Of a stretch of DNA of 55,964 bases, positions 46,467 to 55,018 are shown piece after piece. The notes beneath the pieces were generated by a model that was not told the origin of the DNA, did no database searches, and saw only the letters and a program-made list of their open reading frames with translations. The DNA comes from Sciscionella sediminilitoris (lineage in GTDB: Bacteria; Actinomycetota; Actinomycetes; Mycobacteriales; Pseudonocardiaceae): the NCBI RefSeq assembly GCF_000737195.2, contig NZ_JALM01000007.1, forward strand, positions 1 through 55,964. The letters are read 5' to 3'. How positions within the stretch are numbered: position 1 is the stretch's first letter; each line of letters starts with the position of its first letter. Position numbers and translations under genes: made by a program.

Positions 46467-46511
46467 TTGAACTCACGGGTTCAATTCGCTAGGTTGAACC
46501 GGTGAGTTCAA
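46467..46511. promoter_or_regulatory. Tandem TetR operators overlapping the exporter start
   Basis: Two boxes of identical design, TTGAAC-N6-GTTCAA, lie at 46467-46484 and 46494-46511. Together they form a larger palindrome, since the outer arms TTGAACTCAC and GTGAGTTCAA are exact complements. The right box covers the predicted -10 (TAGGTT, 46490-46495) edge and the GTG at 46502. Confidence 0.85.
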
Positions 46512-47872
46512 TTCAAACAACTTCCGAGTCAAGTACTCGGCTCGACGGCCCGGTGCTGCGCCGCATTTTCGTGCTGCTGCTCGGCGGAATCATGGGCATC
46601 CTGGACGCGACCATGGTCGGGGTCGCCACCGATACGCTCGCCGTGCGGTTCTCCGCGAGCCTGGCCACGGTCGGCTGGGTGGCCTCGGGATATCTGCTCG
46701 CGGTCGCCGCGATGGTCCCGGTCGCGGGCTGGGCGGTGGGCCGGTTCGGGGCGAAACGGCTGTGGCTGTTCGCGCTCGCCGTGTTCCTGCTCGGCTCACT
46801 GGCGGCCGCGTTCTCCTGGGACATCGCCAGCCTGATCGGATTCCGGGTACTGCAGGGGCTCGGCGCCGGGTTCCTGGAGCCGCTGCTGCTGACCATGCTC
46901 GCGCGCGCCGCGGGGCCCGCGCGGACCGGCAGGGTGATGGGGCTGATGGGGGTGGTGCTCTCGCTGGGCCCGGTTCTCGGCCCGGTACTCGGCGGGCTGG
47001 TGCTGTCCTCGCTCGACTGGCGGTGGATGTTCTGGATCAACCTGCCGATCGGCGCGCTGGCCTTCCTCGGTGCGCTGCGGATGATCCCCACCGATGAACC
47101 CGGCAACGCGGGGCGCTTCGATCTGCTCGGTTTCCTGTTGCTTGGCCCGGGATTCGCGCTGTCGATGCTCGGTCTCGCCCGGCTCGGCGAGGAACCAGGC
47201 ACGCTCGGCGCGATTCTTCCGCTGGTGGCCGGGATCGCGCTGCTCGCGTGTTATCTGCCGCGTGCCTTGCGCGGGCGCCGGGAACCGATCCTGAATCCGC
47301 GGCTGTTCACCAACCGGGGGTTCACCGGGGCGGTCGCGGTGATGCTGTTCACCGGAGCGGCGATGTTCTCCATCACCTACCTGTTCCCGCTGTACTACCA
47401 GCAACTGCGCGGTTTCGGTCAGTTCGCCGCCGGGCTGCTGATCGCGCCGTACGGCATCGGCTCGGCGCTCTCGATGCCGTACGCCGGGCGGCTCGCCGAT
47501 CGGATCGGGACGCGCGGCCTCGCCGGGCTGGGAGCCGCCGGGTCCGCGGTCGTCATGCTGGGCCTGGGTTTCGCGGGGACCGGCACCGGTCTCGGCTGGG
47601 TCCTGATCGGGCTGTTCCTCGTCGGTGCCGCCATGGGGCTGGTGGCCGCGCCGACGATGGGCTCGCTGTACCGCAGCCTCCCGGAGGAACAGATGGCGCA
47701 GGGCAGTTCCGCGCTGTACATGCTCAACCAGTTCGGTGCCTCGTTCGGGGTCGCCCTGGTCATGGTCCTGATGCAGGGCGGTGCGGGCTATCCGGGTGCG
47801 GCGTGGTGGATCGCCGGGGCGTTGCTGGCCGTAGTGCTCGTCGCCAGGTTGCTCCCCAAGCCGCAGCATTAG
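46502..47872 (+). CDS. DHA2-type MFS drug exporter
   Basis: This 456-residue transporter of the EmrB/QacA type has about 14 TM helices. It carries motif A-like GWAVGRFGAKRLWLFALAVF, motif C GLMGVVLSLGPVLGPVLGG, and WRWMFWINLPIGALAFLGA. GTG 46502 lies 6 nt after TAGGTT and inside the right-hand TetR operator, so translation and transcription start together. The divergent TetR gene is the evident local regulator. The substrate cannot be inferred. Confidence 0.85.
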   Translation: MSSIQTTSESSTRLDGPVLRRIFVLLLGGIMGILDATMVGVATDTLAVRFSASLATVGWVASGYLLAVAAMVPVAGWAVGRFGAKRLWLFALAVFLLGSLAAAFSWDIASLIGFRVLQGLGAGFLEPLLLTMLARAAGPARTGRVMGLMGVVLSLGPVLGPVLGGLVLSSLDWRWMFWINLPIGALAFLGALRMIPTDEPGNAGRFDLLGFLLLGPGFALSMLGLARLGEEPGTLGAILPLVAGIALLACYLPRALRGRREPILNPRLFTNRGFTGAVAVMLFTGAAMFSITYLFPLYYQQLRGFGQFAAGLLIAPYGIGSALSMPYAGRLADRIGTRGLAGLGAAGSAVVMLGLGFAGTGTGLGWVLIGLFLVGAAMGLVAAPTMGSLYRSLPEEQMAQGSSALYMLNQFGASFGVALVMVLMQGGAGYPGAAWWIAGALLAVVLVARLLPKPQH

Positions 47873-47887
47873 GTTAGGCTCACCTAT
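47869..47887 (+). promoter_or_regulatory. IdeR/DtxR iron box
   Basis: TTAGGTTAGGCTCACCTAT matches the 19-bp DtxR/IdeR consensus (TTAGGTTAGSCTAACCTAA) at 17 positions. It covers the stop codon of the MFS gene and the presumed -10 TAGGCT (47875-47880) of the binding-protein gene, and it ends at the base before that gene's GTG. Confidence 0.85.
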
Positions 47888-48871
47888 GTGAAATCTGGTC
47901 GAATGGCGGCGGCACTGCTGACCGTGCTGCTCGGATGCGGACTGACGGCGTGCGGATCGGGCACCGGAACCGAGGACGCGAAGGCCGCCGGTGGCGGTCC
48001 GTTTCCCGTTACGGTGCAAGGAAAACTCGGAGAGGCGCAGATCGCGCACCGGCCGCGGCGGGTGGTGGCGCTGGACTGGACGAGTGCGGACATCGCGGTG
48101 ACCCTTGGCGTGCGGCCGGTCGCCATCGCCTCGGTGGCCGGTGCGCCGAACGGGATCGAACCGTGGACCGCGGCGCGGCTCGGCGGTTCGGCGCCGGAGC
48201 GGTTCTCCACCACCAACGGTGATCCGATCGAGAAGATCGCCTCGTATCGCCCGGATCTGATCCTCGCGGCGAAGGACTACAACCTCACGGACTCGTATCC
48301 GAAGCTGAGCAGGCTCGCCCCGGTGGTGCACTACACCGGCGGCCCGAACGCGGACAGCTGGGAGCGCAGCACCCAGGTGATCGGCCGCGCACTCGGCACC
48401 GAGGACCGGGCGAACCGGCTGATCGCCGAGACCAAGGAGGCGATCGGCAAGGCGCGTGGCGAGCTGTCCTCCCTGCGGGACAAGAGCTTCAGCTTTCTCG
48501 TCGCCCCGCAGGCGAACGGGGTGCACGTGGTGAACTCCGGCCGGGATGTGAGCGCGCGGCTGCTCGGCCAGCTCGGGCTGCGGCTCTCCGCCCCGGTGCA
48601 GCGGCTGCCGGACTCCTCGACCGTGGGGCGGGCGAAACTGAGCTACGAGACCCTGGGCACCGCCGATGCCGATGTGGTTTTCGCTACCGGGCAACCGGAT
48701 TCGCTGCAGGCGCTCAAGGACAACCCGGCCTTCGGCACGCTCGCCGCGGTGCGGGCAGGGCACTACATCCCGCTCGAACCGCAACTGGCGCAGGCAGTGG
48801 CCTTTCCCTCGCCGGGCAGCCTGCAGTGGTCGCTGCGCCAGCTCGTGCCGAAGCTGCGCGCGCTGCACTGA
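47888..48871 (+). CDS. Iron-siderophore ABC transporter substrate-binding lipoprotein
   Basis: This 327-residue FecB/FepB-type periplasmic-binding lipoprotein has signal MKSGRMAAALLTVLLGCGL, ending in the lipobox LTAC. The mature domain has PRRVVALDWTSADIAVTLGV, IEKIASYRPDLILAA and the class III helix; the C-terminus is PSPGSLQWSLRQLVPKL. It captures ferric siderophores for an importer encoded elsewhere, since no permease or ATPase is nearby. The iron box 1 nt upstream implies repression by Fe-loaded IdeR. GTG 47888 lies 7 nt after the TAGGCT box. Confidence 0.9.
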   Translation: MKSGRMAAALLTVLLGCGLTACGSGTGTEDAKAAGGGPFPVTVQGKLGEAQIAHRPRRVVALDWTSADIAVTLGVRPVAIASVAGAPNGIEPWTAARLGGSAPERFSTTNGDPIEKIASYRPDLILAAKDYNLTDSYPKLSRLAPVVHYTGGPNADSWERSTQVIGRALGTEDRANRLIAETKEAIGKARGELSSLRDKSFSFLVAPQANGVHVVNSGRDVSARLLGQLGLRLSAPVQRLPDSSTVGRAKLSYETLGTADADVVFATGQPDSLQALKDNPAFGTLAAVRAGHYIPLEPQLAQAVAFPSPGSLQWSLRQLVPKLRALH

Positions 48872-48907
48872 GCTAGCTCGCGGTGGACCGAGGTCACACT
48901 TATTAGT

Positions 48908-48926
48908 AGTTAGTAACTGGTAACTT
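48908..48926 (+). promoter_or_regulatory. Promoter/operator of the MFS gene at 48933
   Basis: AGTTAGTAACT (48908-48918) is an 11-bp palindrome. TAACTT (48921-48926) is a -10-like box 6 nt before ATG 48933. The AT-rich patch contains repeated TAAC/GTTA units, as in MarR/HxlR operators, but no regulator gene is adjacent. Confidence 0.5.
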
Positions 48927-48932
48927 GTGATC

Positions 48933-50351
48933 ATGGCCGAACCGATGAGCACGGAAAGCCGGGACCACGCGCTCACCCGGCGGGACGGGCGGCTGAGCCG
49001 CGCGCTGGTGTGCACGGCGTTGGCGGGAGCGGTGATCGGCAGCGTCGGAGCGCCGCTGATCACCCCGGTCGCCACGGGAATGCACGTGTCCCTGGACGCC
49101 GCGCAGTGGACCCTGACGGTGACCCTGTTCAGCGGGGCGATCGCGGGTCCGGTGCTCGGCAGGCTCGGCAGCGGCCCGTACCGCCGGATCACGATCCTGG
49201 TCACGCTCGCCCTGGTGGTGGCCGGTGGGCTGCTGACCGTGCTCCCGCTTCCGTTCGCGGCCCTGCTGATCGGCCGTGGATTACAGGGCTTCGCGGTCGC
49301 GGTGGGGGCCTTGCTGATGAGCGTCGCCCGCGCCCATCTGCCACCCGAGCGGTCGGCGTCCACGATCGCCGCGCTCTCGGTCGCGACCACGGTCGGCATC
49401 GGGGTGGGGTACCCGGTGATCAGCCTGCTCGACCAGCTCGCGGGCCTGCGCGCGGCCTACGGACTCGGGCTCTTGCTGTCCGCCGCCGCACTGGTGATCG
49501 CCTGGCGAACGCTGCCGGTGGAGGAACCCGGGCCGCGTCCCCGGATCGACCTCGCCGGTGCGCTGCTCCTGGCCATCGGCACCCTCGGGGTGCTCCTGGT
49601 CGTGGCCGAACCCTCGATCTGGGCCACGGCGTGGCTGGCCGGTGGCATCCTCGCCGGTTCCGTGGTGATCCTGGCCTGCTGGGTTTTCCTCGAACTGCGC
49701 GCCGCGGCGCCATTGGTGCACCTGCGGCTGCTCGGCCAGGGCCCGGTGCTGCGCGCGAACCTGGCGATACTCGTCGCGGGCACTGGGTTGTACCTGCTGT
49801 TCAGCCTGTTCACCCGCTACGTGCAGACCCCGTCCGGTGCACACTACGGATTCGCGCTTCCCGGGGTCGCCGCCGGTGCGGCACTGATCCCGTTCTCGCT
49901 GCTCGGGTTCCTCGCGGGAAAGGCGGTGCCGCGCCTGAGCACGCGGATCACCGAACGCTGGACGTACGCGCTCGCGGTCGTGATCGCGGTGGCCGGCGCG
50001 CTGCTGTTCACCATCGGCAGCGAGTCCTTGCCGGTGGTCCTTCTCGCGATCGCGCTGCTCGGCTTCGCTGTCGGCGGTGTCTTCGCGGTGCTGCCCAGGC
50101 TCGTGCTCGTCGGTGTGCCGCAAGCCGAGACGGCCAGTGTGCTCTCCATCAACCAGATCGGCCGCAGCATCGGGATGAGCATCGGCAGCGCGCTCTCCGG
50201 TTTCCTGCTCGCCGCCGCAACCCCGGATGGCGCGATGCTGCCCGGTCAGCACGGCTACCTCAGCGCGGCGCTGTGGGCCCTGCCCCCGTTGGCCCTCAGT
50301 GCGCTCATCGTCGCCGTTCCCCGGTCCCCGCGTGGATCGGGGAACGGCTAG
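48933..50351 (+). CDS. MFS transporter (DHA2-like)
   Basis: This 472-residue membrane protein has about 14 TM helices, with SVGAPLITPVATGMHVSLDA, GRLGSGPYRRITILVTLALV (motif A region), GLQGFAVAVGALLMSVARA and TTVGIGVGYPVISLLDQLAG (motif C). It is likely a proton-coupled drug exporter. ATG 48933 is preferred over GTG 48927 because of the TAACTT box 6 nt upstream. Its last 4 nt overlap the convergent methyltransferase gene. Confidence 0.85.
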   Translation: MAEPMSTESRDHALTRRDGRLSRALVCTALAGAVIGSVGAPLITPVATGMHVSLDAAQWTLTVTLFSGAIAGPVLGRLGSGPYRRITILVTLALVVAGGLLTVLPLPFAALLIGRGLQGFAVAVGALLMSVARAHLPPERSASTIAALSVATTVGIGVGYPVISLLDQLAGLRAAYGLGLLLSAAALVIAWRTLPVEEPGPRPRIDLAGALLLAIGTLGVLLVVAEPSIWATAWLAGGILAGSVVILACWVFLELRAAAPLVHLRLLGQGPVLRANLAILVAGTGLYLLFSLFTRYVQTPSGAHYGFALPGVAAGAALIPFSLLGFLAGKAVPRLSTRITERWTYALAVVIAVAGALLFTIGSESLPVVLLAIALLGFAVGGVFAVLPRLVLVGVPQAETASVLSINQIGRSIGMSIGSALSGFLLAAATPDGAMLPGQHGYLSAALWALPPLALSALIVAVPRSPRGSGNG

Positions 50352-50980
50352 GGCTGTTCGTACACCAGGATGTAGCGCCAGAACAGGAGGCGCCGGATCC
50401 GGGCACCCGGCAGCTGGGTGGCGGCCGCGGAGCGGATCCGGGCGAGGGTCTCCCCGGCAGGCTTGGTGCACATCGGCGGGGTGCGGGGCGTGTTCCGGCC
50501 GCGCAGTGCCGCGACGAGCAGATTCGCCGCTGCGGCGGCGAGCCCGAGCAGCCGGTCGCTGATGGTGTGCTTCCGGTAGAGCCCGAGGACGACCAGGGTG
50601 CCGCCCGGTTCGAGCAAGCCGCGCAATAGGGGAAGGGCCTCGGTCAGCGGCAGGTGGTGCACGGTTGCGATGCTGACCACCGTGGCATACCGGTCCAGCC
50701 GAGCGGTCCGCACATCCGCGGTCAGGTAGCGGACCCCGCCGCCGGATCGGGTCGCCCCGGCGATGGCGGCCGGATCGGTGTCGATGCCGTCCACCCGAGC
50801 CCCGGTCGCGGCGAGCTTCCTGGCGAATTCTCCTGTGCCGCAACCGATATCGAGTGCGGAGCGGGGTTTTTCCGGCAGTTGCCGCAGAATCAGCCGATGA
50901 TAGTGCGCGTTGTGGTCCCACGGCCGTGCGGCGTGGAACCGGTCCATGGCAGCGATCAGCCGGGCACCCAGACTCGTCAC
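50348..50980 (-). CDS. Class I SAM-dependent methyltransferase
   Basis: This 210-residue protein of the Methyltransf_11/25 type has motif I ALDIGCGTGEFARKL (about 42-56), the acidic GIDTDP loop, and SIATVHHLPLTEALPLLRGL with LLEPGGTLVVLGLYR. The C-terminal half has a hydrophobic stretch (LLGLAAAAANLLVAALRG). GTG 50980 lies 8 nt after TACCCT. The substrate is unknown. Confidence 0.8.
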   Translation of the reverse strand: MTSLGARLIAAMDRFHAARPWDHNAHYHRLILRQLPEKPRSALDIGCGTGEFARKLAATGARVDGIDTDPAAIAGATRSGGGVRYLTADVRTARLDRYATVVSIATVHHLPLTEALPLLRGLLEPGGTLVVLGLYRKHTISDRLLGLAAAAANLLVAALRGRNTPRTPPMCTKPAGETLARIRSAAATQLPGARIRRLLFWRYILVYEQP

Positions 50981-51030
50981 GAGCGATGAGGGTACCCGGC
51001 TGATCGTGGTTCAGCGGTGCACTGTGGGCA

Positions 51031-52755
51031 TCACCAGCGGGCGTGGAAGATGCCCCACGCGAGGTTGCCCGCCTTGCCGCCGTCCACCCAGTGCCGCAGC
51101 CCGGTCTTCATCGGGTCGAGGTAGTCGGCGGAGAGGCCGAGCTCCGACTCCCGGGCCTCGGTCTCCTGCAGCACCCGGCCGTAGTGGGTGGTCAGCTGGT
51201 CGGTGTGCGCCTCGAAGTCGACGTTCTTGACCCCGAGCCTGCCCAGCTCGCGCCGGTAGTAGTCCGGAGAACCCATGGTGTCCAGGTGCAGCCGCTCCAG
51301 GATCGGGCGCAGCGCGCTGCGCGGGCAGTTGTCCGCGGCCATCGGGTCGGTGAACAGCAGCTCACCATGCGGCTTGATGACCCGCTCGATCTCCTGGAGC
51401 ACCCGGGTGCGGTCCCCGCTGTGCAGGAAGGCGTCCTGGGACCAGACGACGTGGAAGGTGTCGTCGTCGAAGGGAATGTCCTCGAAGGAGGCATCCACCA
51501 CTTCCACCAGGTGGGACAGGCCGCGCTCGGCGTTCATCGCGCGGTTGCGCTCGTTCTCCTTCTCCGAGAGGTTCAGACAGGTCACGTGGCAGCCGTAGGT
51601 CTCGGCGAGATACCGGGCGGCACCGCCGAATCCGGCGCCCACGTCGAGCACCCGGGTCTGCGGGGTCAGCGTCAGCTTGTTCGCCATCCGCTCCACGGTG
51701 CGCCGGCTCGCCGAGGCGATCTCTTCCTTCTCGTTCTCGTAGAGGCCGATGTGGATGTCCTCGCCGCCCCACACGGAGAAGTAGAAGTTGTCCGCGTCCT
51801 CGGAGTTGTAGTAGTCCCGCGCGGTGTGCACGGCCTTGGAGTACTTGCTGGTGTCCGCCTCGGCGATGTACTCCTTGCTCGCCACGTGCACCAGGAAGTC
51901 CGGGTCCGCCTCGGTGTAGCTCTCCTGGAAGTCGCCGTAGGTGTCCACATTCTGGAAGCCCACCTCGCGCAGCAGCCTGCGCACGTAGTCCTTGCGCAGC
52001 GGGTACATGTTGAGGTGGTAGACCGACTTGTCCGGGAAGGTGTAGCGGAACCGGGCCAGCCCGTCGTCCACGTACTCCGGCTCGGCCGAAACCGAGTCAC
52101 CGCAGTAGTAGTAGGTGTGCTTGCTGGAGAATCCGTTGTCCAGGATCGCGTCGTAGTTGCGCTGGTCGAGAATCAGGATGCCGTCGTGCTTGAGCACCGC
52201 GTAGAACTCGGCGAGCGCCTTGCGCCGGTCGCGCTCGGAGAACAGGTGGGTGAACGAGTTGCCGAGGCAGATGACCGCGTCGAAAGTGCCGTGCACATCG
52301 CGGTTGAGCCAGCGCCAGTCCGCGGTCACGACCTGCAGGATGTGCCCGCCGTAGAACCGGCCGTTGTCGAACGCCTTCGCGAGCATTTCCTGGCTGCCGT
52401 CCGCGCTGACCGTCTCGAAGCCCTCTTCGTTCAGCCGCACGGAATGGAAACCCGTGCCGGTCGCGACATCCAGAACCTTCTTGACCCCGCGTGATTTCAG
52501 CAGGTCGATGAAGAAGCTGCCCTCGCTCTCGTAGCGCTTCTTCCAATCGATGAGCTCGTCCCATTTGTCGACGAATCCACCGACGTACTCGTTCGTGTAG
52601 TGGTCCGATTCCCGTACCTCGAGAGGCTCGTCGCCGAAGTTCTGGGCAGGGTGCGGCTCGACAGGTGGTAGATCGGGGACCGCGGGATTCGTGCCTGCCG
52701 TTTCGACGTCACTCGAGTCGTTGGTACGGGTCGGTTGCGCCGGCGACTTGGCCAT
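51031..52755 (-). CDS. Fused glycine/sarcosine and sarcosine/dimethylglycine N-methyltransferase
   Basis: This 574-residue fusion makes glycine betaine from glycine by three SAM-dependent methylations. The first half (about 50-290) is a GSMT with SAM motif KVLDVATGTGFHSVRL and DGILILDQRNYDAIL. The second half (about 325-574) is an SDMT with RVLDVGAGFGGAARYLA, VWSQDAFLHSGDRTRVL and ELLFTDPMAADNCPRS. The fused form is known from Actinopolyspora halophila; most halophiles have two separate genes. ATG 52755 has GGAGGA upstream. The product is an osmoprotectant, so the gene is probably salt-induced from the AT-rich region above it. Confidence 0.9.
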   Translation of the reverse strand: MAKSPAQPTRTNDSSDVETAGTNPAVPDLPPVEPHPAQNFGDEPLEVRESDHYTNEYVGGFVDKWDELIDWKKRYESEGSFFIDLLKSRGVKKVLDVATGTGFHSVRLNEEGFETVSADGSQEMLAKAFDNGRFYGGHILQVVTADWRWLNRDVHGTFDAVICLGNSFTHLFSERDRRKALAEFYAVLKHDGILILDQRNYDAILDNGFSSKHTYYYCGDSVSAEPEYVDDGLARFRYTFPDKSVYHLNMYPLRKDYVRRLLREVGFQNVDTYGDFQESYTEADPDFLVHVASKEYIAEADTSKYSKAVHTARDYYNSEDADNFYFSVWGGEDIHIGLYENEKEEIASASRRTVERMANKLTLTPQTRVLDVGAGFGGAARYLAETYGCHVTCLNLSEKENERNRAMNAERGLSHLVEVVDASFEDIPFDDDTFHVVWSQDAFLHSGDRTRVLQEIERVIKPHGELLFTDPMAADNCPRSALRPILERLHLDTMGSPDYYRRELGRLGVKNVDFEAHTDQLTTHYGRVLQETEARESELGLSADYLDPMKTGLRHWVDGGKAGNLAWGIFHARW

Positions 52756-53570
52756 TGTCTCGTCCTCCGCGTCTGCGTTACTACCTGAGCGTGCTCGGTA
52801 ATTTGCGTTCTGCTATTTTCTTTTATTACTTCGGTTATATTTGATTTTTACTGGAATTCGGTCGTGTTTCGCGCATGCTCGTGCGCCGTCAGCGTCGACG
52901 GTTACGACCGGGTATCGCGCCGTGTTCCTGCCGCGTCATTGCGGAATATGCTCGCGTTCAGTCGCCCAGCATTGCTAATTGGCCGGCGCGCTCGATCGGC
53001 CTTGTTTGCCGATCTTCCGGAATTCCATACTTATCGTATGCATTCTTCGATCGCGGGACAATGGTGCGAAGGCGTGAACACGGGGCGCTTCGATGTCGCC
53101 CTGGGTGAACCCGCTTCGGCGTGAATTCGTACGCCTCGCGAAGCCGTCCCGAATGCTGTTTCTCGTGGTAGCGGTGCCGCATTCGAATCGACATCCACGG
53201 TGGAGCCGGAGAACGCATGCACGCCGTACTTCACCCTTTCCTTCATTCGATTGGAGCACTTGGATGCTACTAGCAGTGGAGATTAGAGGCAATGGCTCCG
53301 GATGTGTTGCTCCACTAGCCGTACGTTCGCCGGATTCGCGCTTCGGAGCGTAATGCGCACTTTGATGCGGAAGGCGCAACAAATCTTGGGTGCGCCCATG
53401 TCATTTCCGGTCGCGTACGGAACACGTAAATTCCGAGGGAGTACGCGCACCGCACGCCGCGAATTTCGCGCGCGGGCGCGCGAGCCCGGTCCGCCAGCTT
53501 TGTCACCCCGCGGCGCGGCGCACGGCCGGGCGCCCCGGGGCAGCGGGCGTGATGTCGATCTCGTCACGGT
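52756..53570. other. Low-GC intergenic stretch of 815 bp without recognised genes
   Basis: The first 100 bp (upstream of the betaine synthesis gene) are very AT-rich (TTTTCTTTTATTACTTCGG) and should hold its promoter and a long leader. The rest has codon statistics and GC unlike real genes here. The short open frames on both strands match nothing that I know. AGTGGAG (53275-53281) and CTCCACT (53310-53316) are inverted. It could be decayed acquired DNA or a regulatory RNA locus. Confidence 0.5.
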
Positions 53571-54926
53571 TCAGTAGAGCCAGCGAGACTCGGCGACCAC
53601 CTGCTCGGGATCGGCGCCGGCGAAGTGGGCGTGCTCCTCGCGGCGCAGATCGGCGATCAGCCCGCTCAGCTCGGTGCCGAAGGCCCGGCACAGCACCGGA
53701 TCCGCTTCGAAGGCCGTGGTGGCCTCGGCAAGGCTGGTCGGCAGCCGTTCGGCGCCGCGGTCCGCGTCGAGGCTCGCCGGGTCGACGGTGATCTCTTCGG
53801 GCAGCCGAGCGCCCTCGCGGTACCCGGCCAGCCCGGCGAACAGCAGCCCGGCGGCGAGCAGGTAGGGATTGGCGGCACTGTCGAAGCACTTGACCTCGAT
53901 ATTGGCCGCGCTGTCGCGTTCGCCGTCCACGCCCTGGATCCAGCGCAGCGCGGCCTCCCGGTTCTCGGTGCCCCAGCAGCGGTAGGGGGCCGACCAGTGC
54001 CGGGGCACCAGGCGCAGGTAGCTCGCCGCGGCCGGTGCGCCGATCGCGAGCAGTGCGGGCAGCCGGTCCAGGATGCCCGCGGCGAAGGAACCGCCCGTGT
54101 CACCGGGGCCCGCGTCGATCAGATTGCGCTGCCCGGACCAGATGCTCAGGTGCACGTGCAGTCCGTTGCCCGCGGCCCCGGCGAGCACCGAGGGCGCGAA
54201 GCTGGCCCGGCAGCCGTGCTCGAAGCTGACCGCCCGGATGGTCTCCCGGACGAGCACGTACTCATCGGCGGCGCGCACCGGATCGGCGGCCGCGATGGAC
54301 AGCTCGAACTGCGCGGCCGCGTACTCCGGGTGCACCTGGTCCACCTCGATGCCCTGGGCGCCAAGGCAGGCGACGATCTCGGCGAGGTACTCGGCGCGTT
54401 CGGTCAGCCGCCCGAATCCGTAGGGCTGGCCACCCGCGGCCGGGGTGAACGAGCCGTCCTGGGCCGGCGTGCCGATGATCCACTCGATCTCGAAGGCCAT
54501 CCGCGCGCGCAGTCCCGCGGTCTCGAGCGCGGAGACCGCCGAAGTGGTGAGGGTGCGCTGGTCACCAGGATGCGGGGTGCCGTCCTGGCGGAGCCGGTCG
54601 GCGGGTGCCCAGGCCCAGCCGGGCGCGGCCGCGAAGGTGCTGAGCCGGTCGAGATCGGGATGCAGCCGGATGTCGCCGACGACACCGGGGGAGTGCGCGC
54701 TCGGCACCGGGACGCTGCGCGCGGAGAACCCGTCGAAACACGGCGACATGCCGACGCCCCAGCGTGCCGCGTGGGTGAGCCGGGAAAGCGGGACCGCCTT
54801 GGTCCGTGTGATACCCGCGTTGTCCACGCAGGTCAGCCCGACCATGGTGACTCCGTGGCCGGCCAGTTCGGCGCGCATCGCCTCCGCGCGCTCGCCGAGC
54901 CGGCGCCGTGCTTGCTGATCCAACAT
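53571..54926 (-). CDS. Glutamine-synthetase-like ligase (GlnA family)
   Basis: This 451-residue protein has the GS catalytic domain: MAFEIEWIIGTP (Glu metal ligands), QVHPEYAAAQFELSIAAADP, GNGLHVHLSIW (metal His), RLVPRHWSAPYRCWGTENRE (ATP/glutamate site) and NIEVKCFDSAANPYLLAAGL. It is similar to gamma-glutamyl-amine ligases and GlnT-type proteins, not the housekeeping GlnA, because the N-terminal beta-grasp is shortened and the adenylylation site is absent. The substrate amine is unknown. It diverges from the ctaG-like gene. Confidence 0.8.
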   Translation of the reverse strand: MLDQQARRRLGERAEAMRAELAGHGVTMVGLTCVDNAGITRTKAVPLSRLTHAARWGVGMSPCFDGFSARSVPVPSAHSPGVVGDIRLHPDLDRLSTFAAAPGWAWAPADRLRQDGTPHPGDQRTLTTSAVSALETAGLRARMAFEIEWIIGTPAQDGSFTPAAGGQPYGFGRLTERAEYLAEIVACLGAQGIEVDQVHPEYAAAQFELSIAAADPVRAADEYVLVRETIRAVSFEHGCRASFAPSVLAGAAGNGLHVHLSIWSGQRNLIDAGPGDTGGSFAAGILDRLPALLAIGAPAAASYLRLVPRHWSAPYRCWGTENREAALRWIQGVDGERDSAANIEVKCFDSAANPYLLAAGLLFAGLAGYREGARLPEEITVDPASLDADRGAERLPTSLAEATTAFEADPVLCRAFGTELSGLIADLRREEHAHFAGADPEQVVAESRWLY

Positions 54927-55018
54927 CCTTGTTCGACTCCTCGGGTCGTCCCACCCCGCACGAGCTCACATGATCCACCCAACCGCCCGCGCGCGCACGG
55001 TGGGAATATGGAGCCATG

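Noticed and set aside
52864-53124. 86-codon plus-strand frame in the low-GC region
   Set aside because: No SD, no family resemblance, and codon use unlike genuine genes in the window; treated as non-coding.
53275-53316. AGTGGAG / CTCCACT inverted pair as a possible insertion-sequence end
   Set aside because: Only 7 bp, no target duplication and no transposase nearby.
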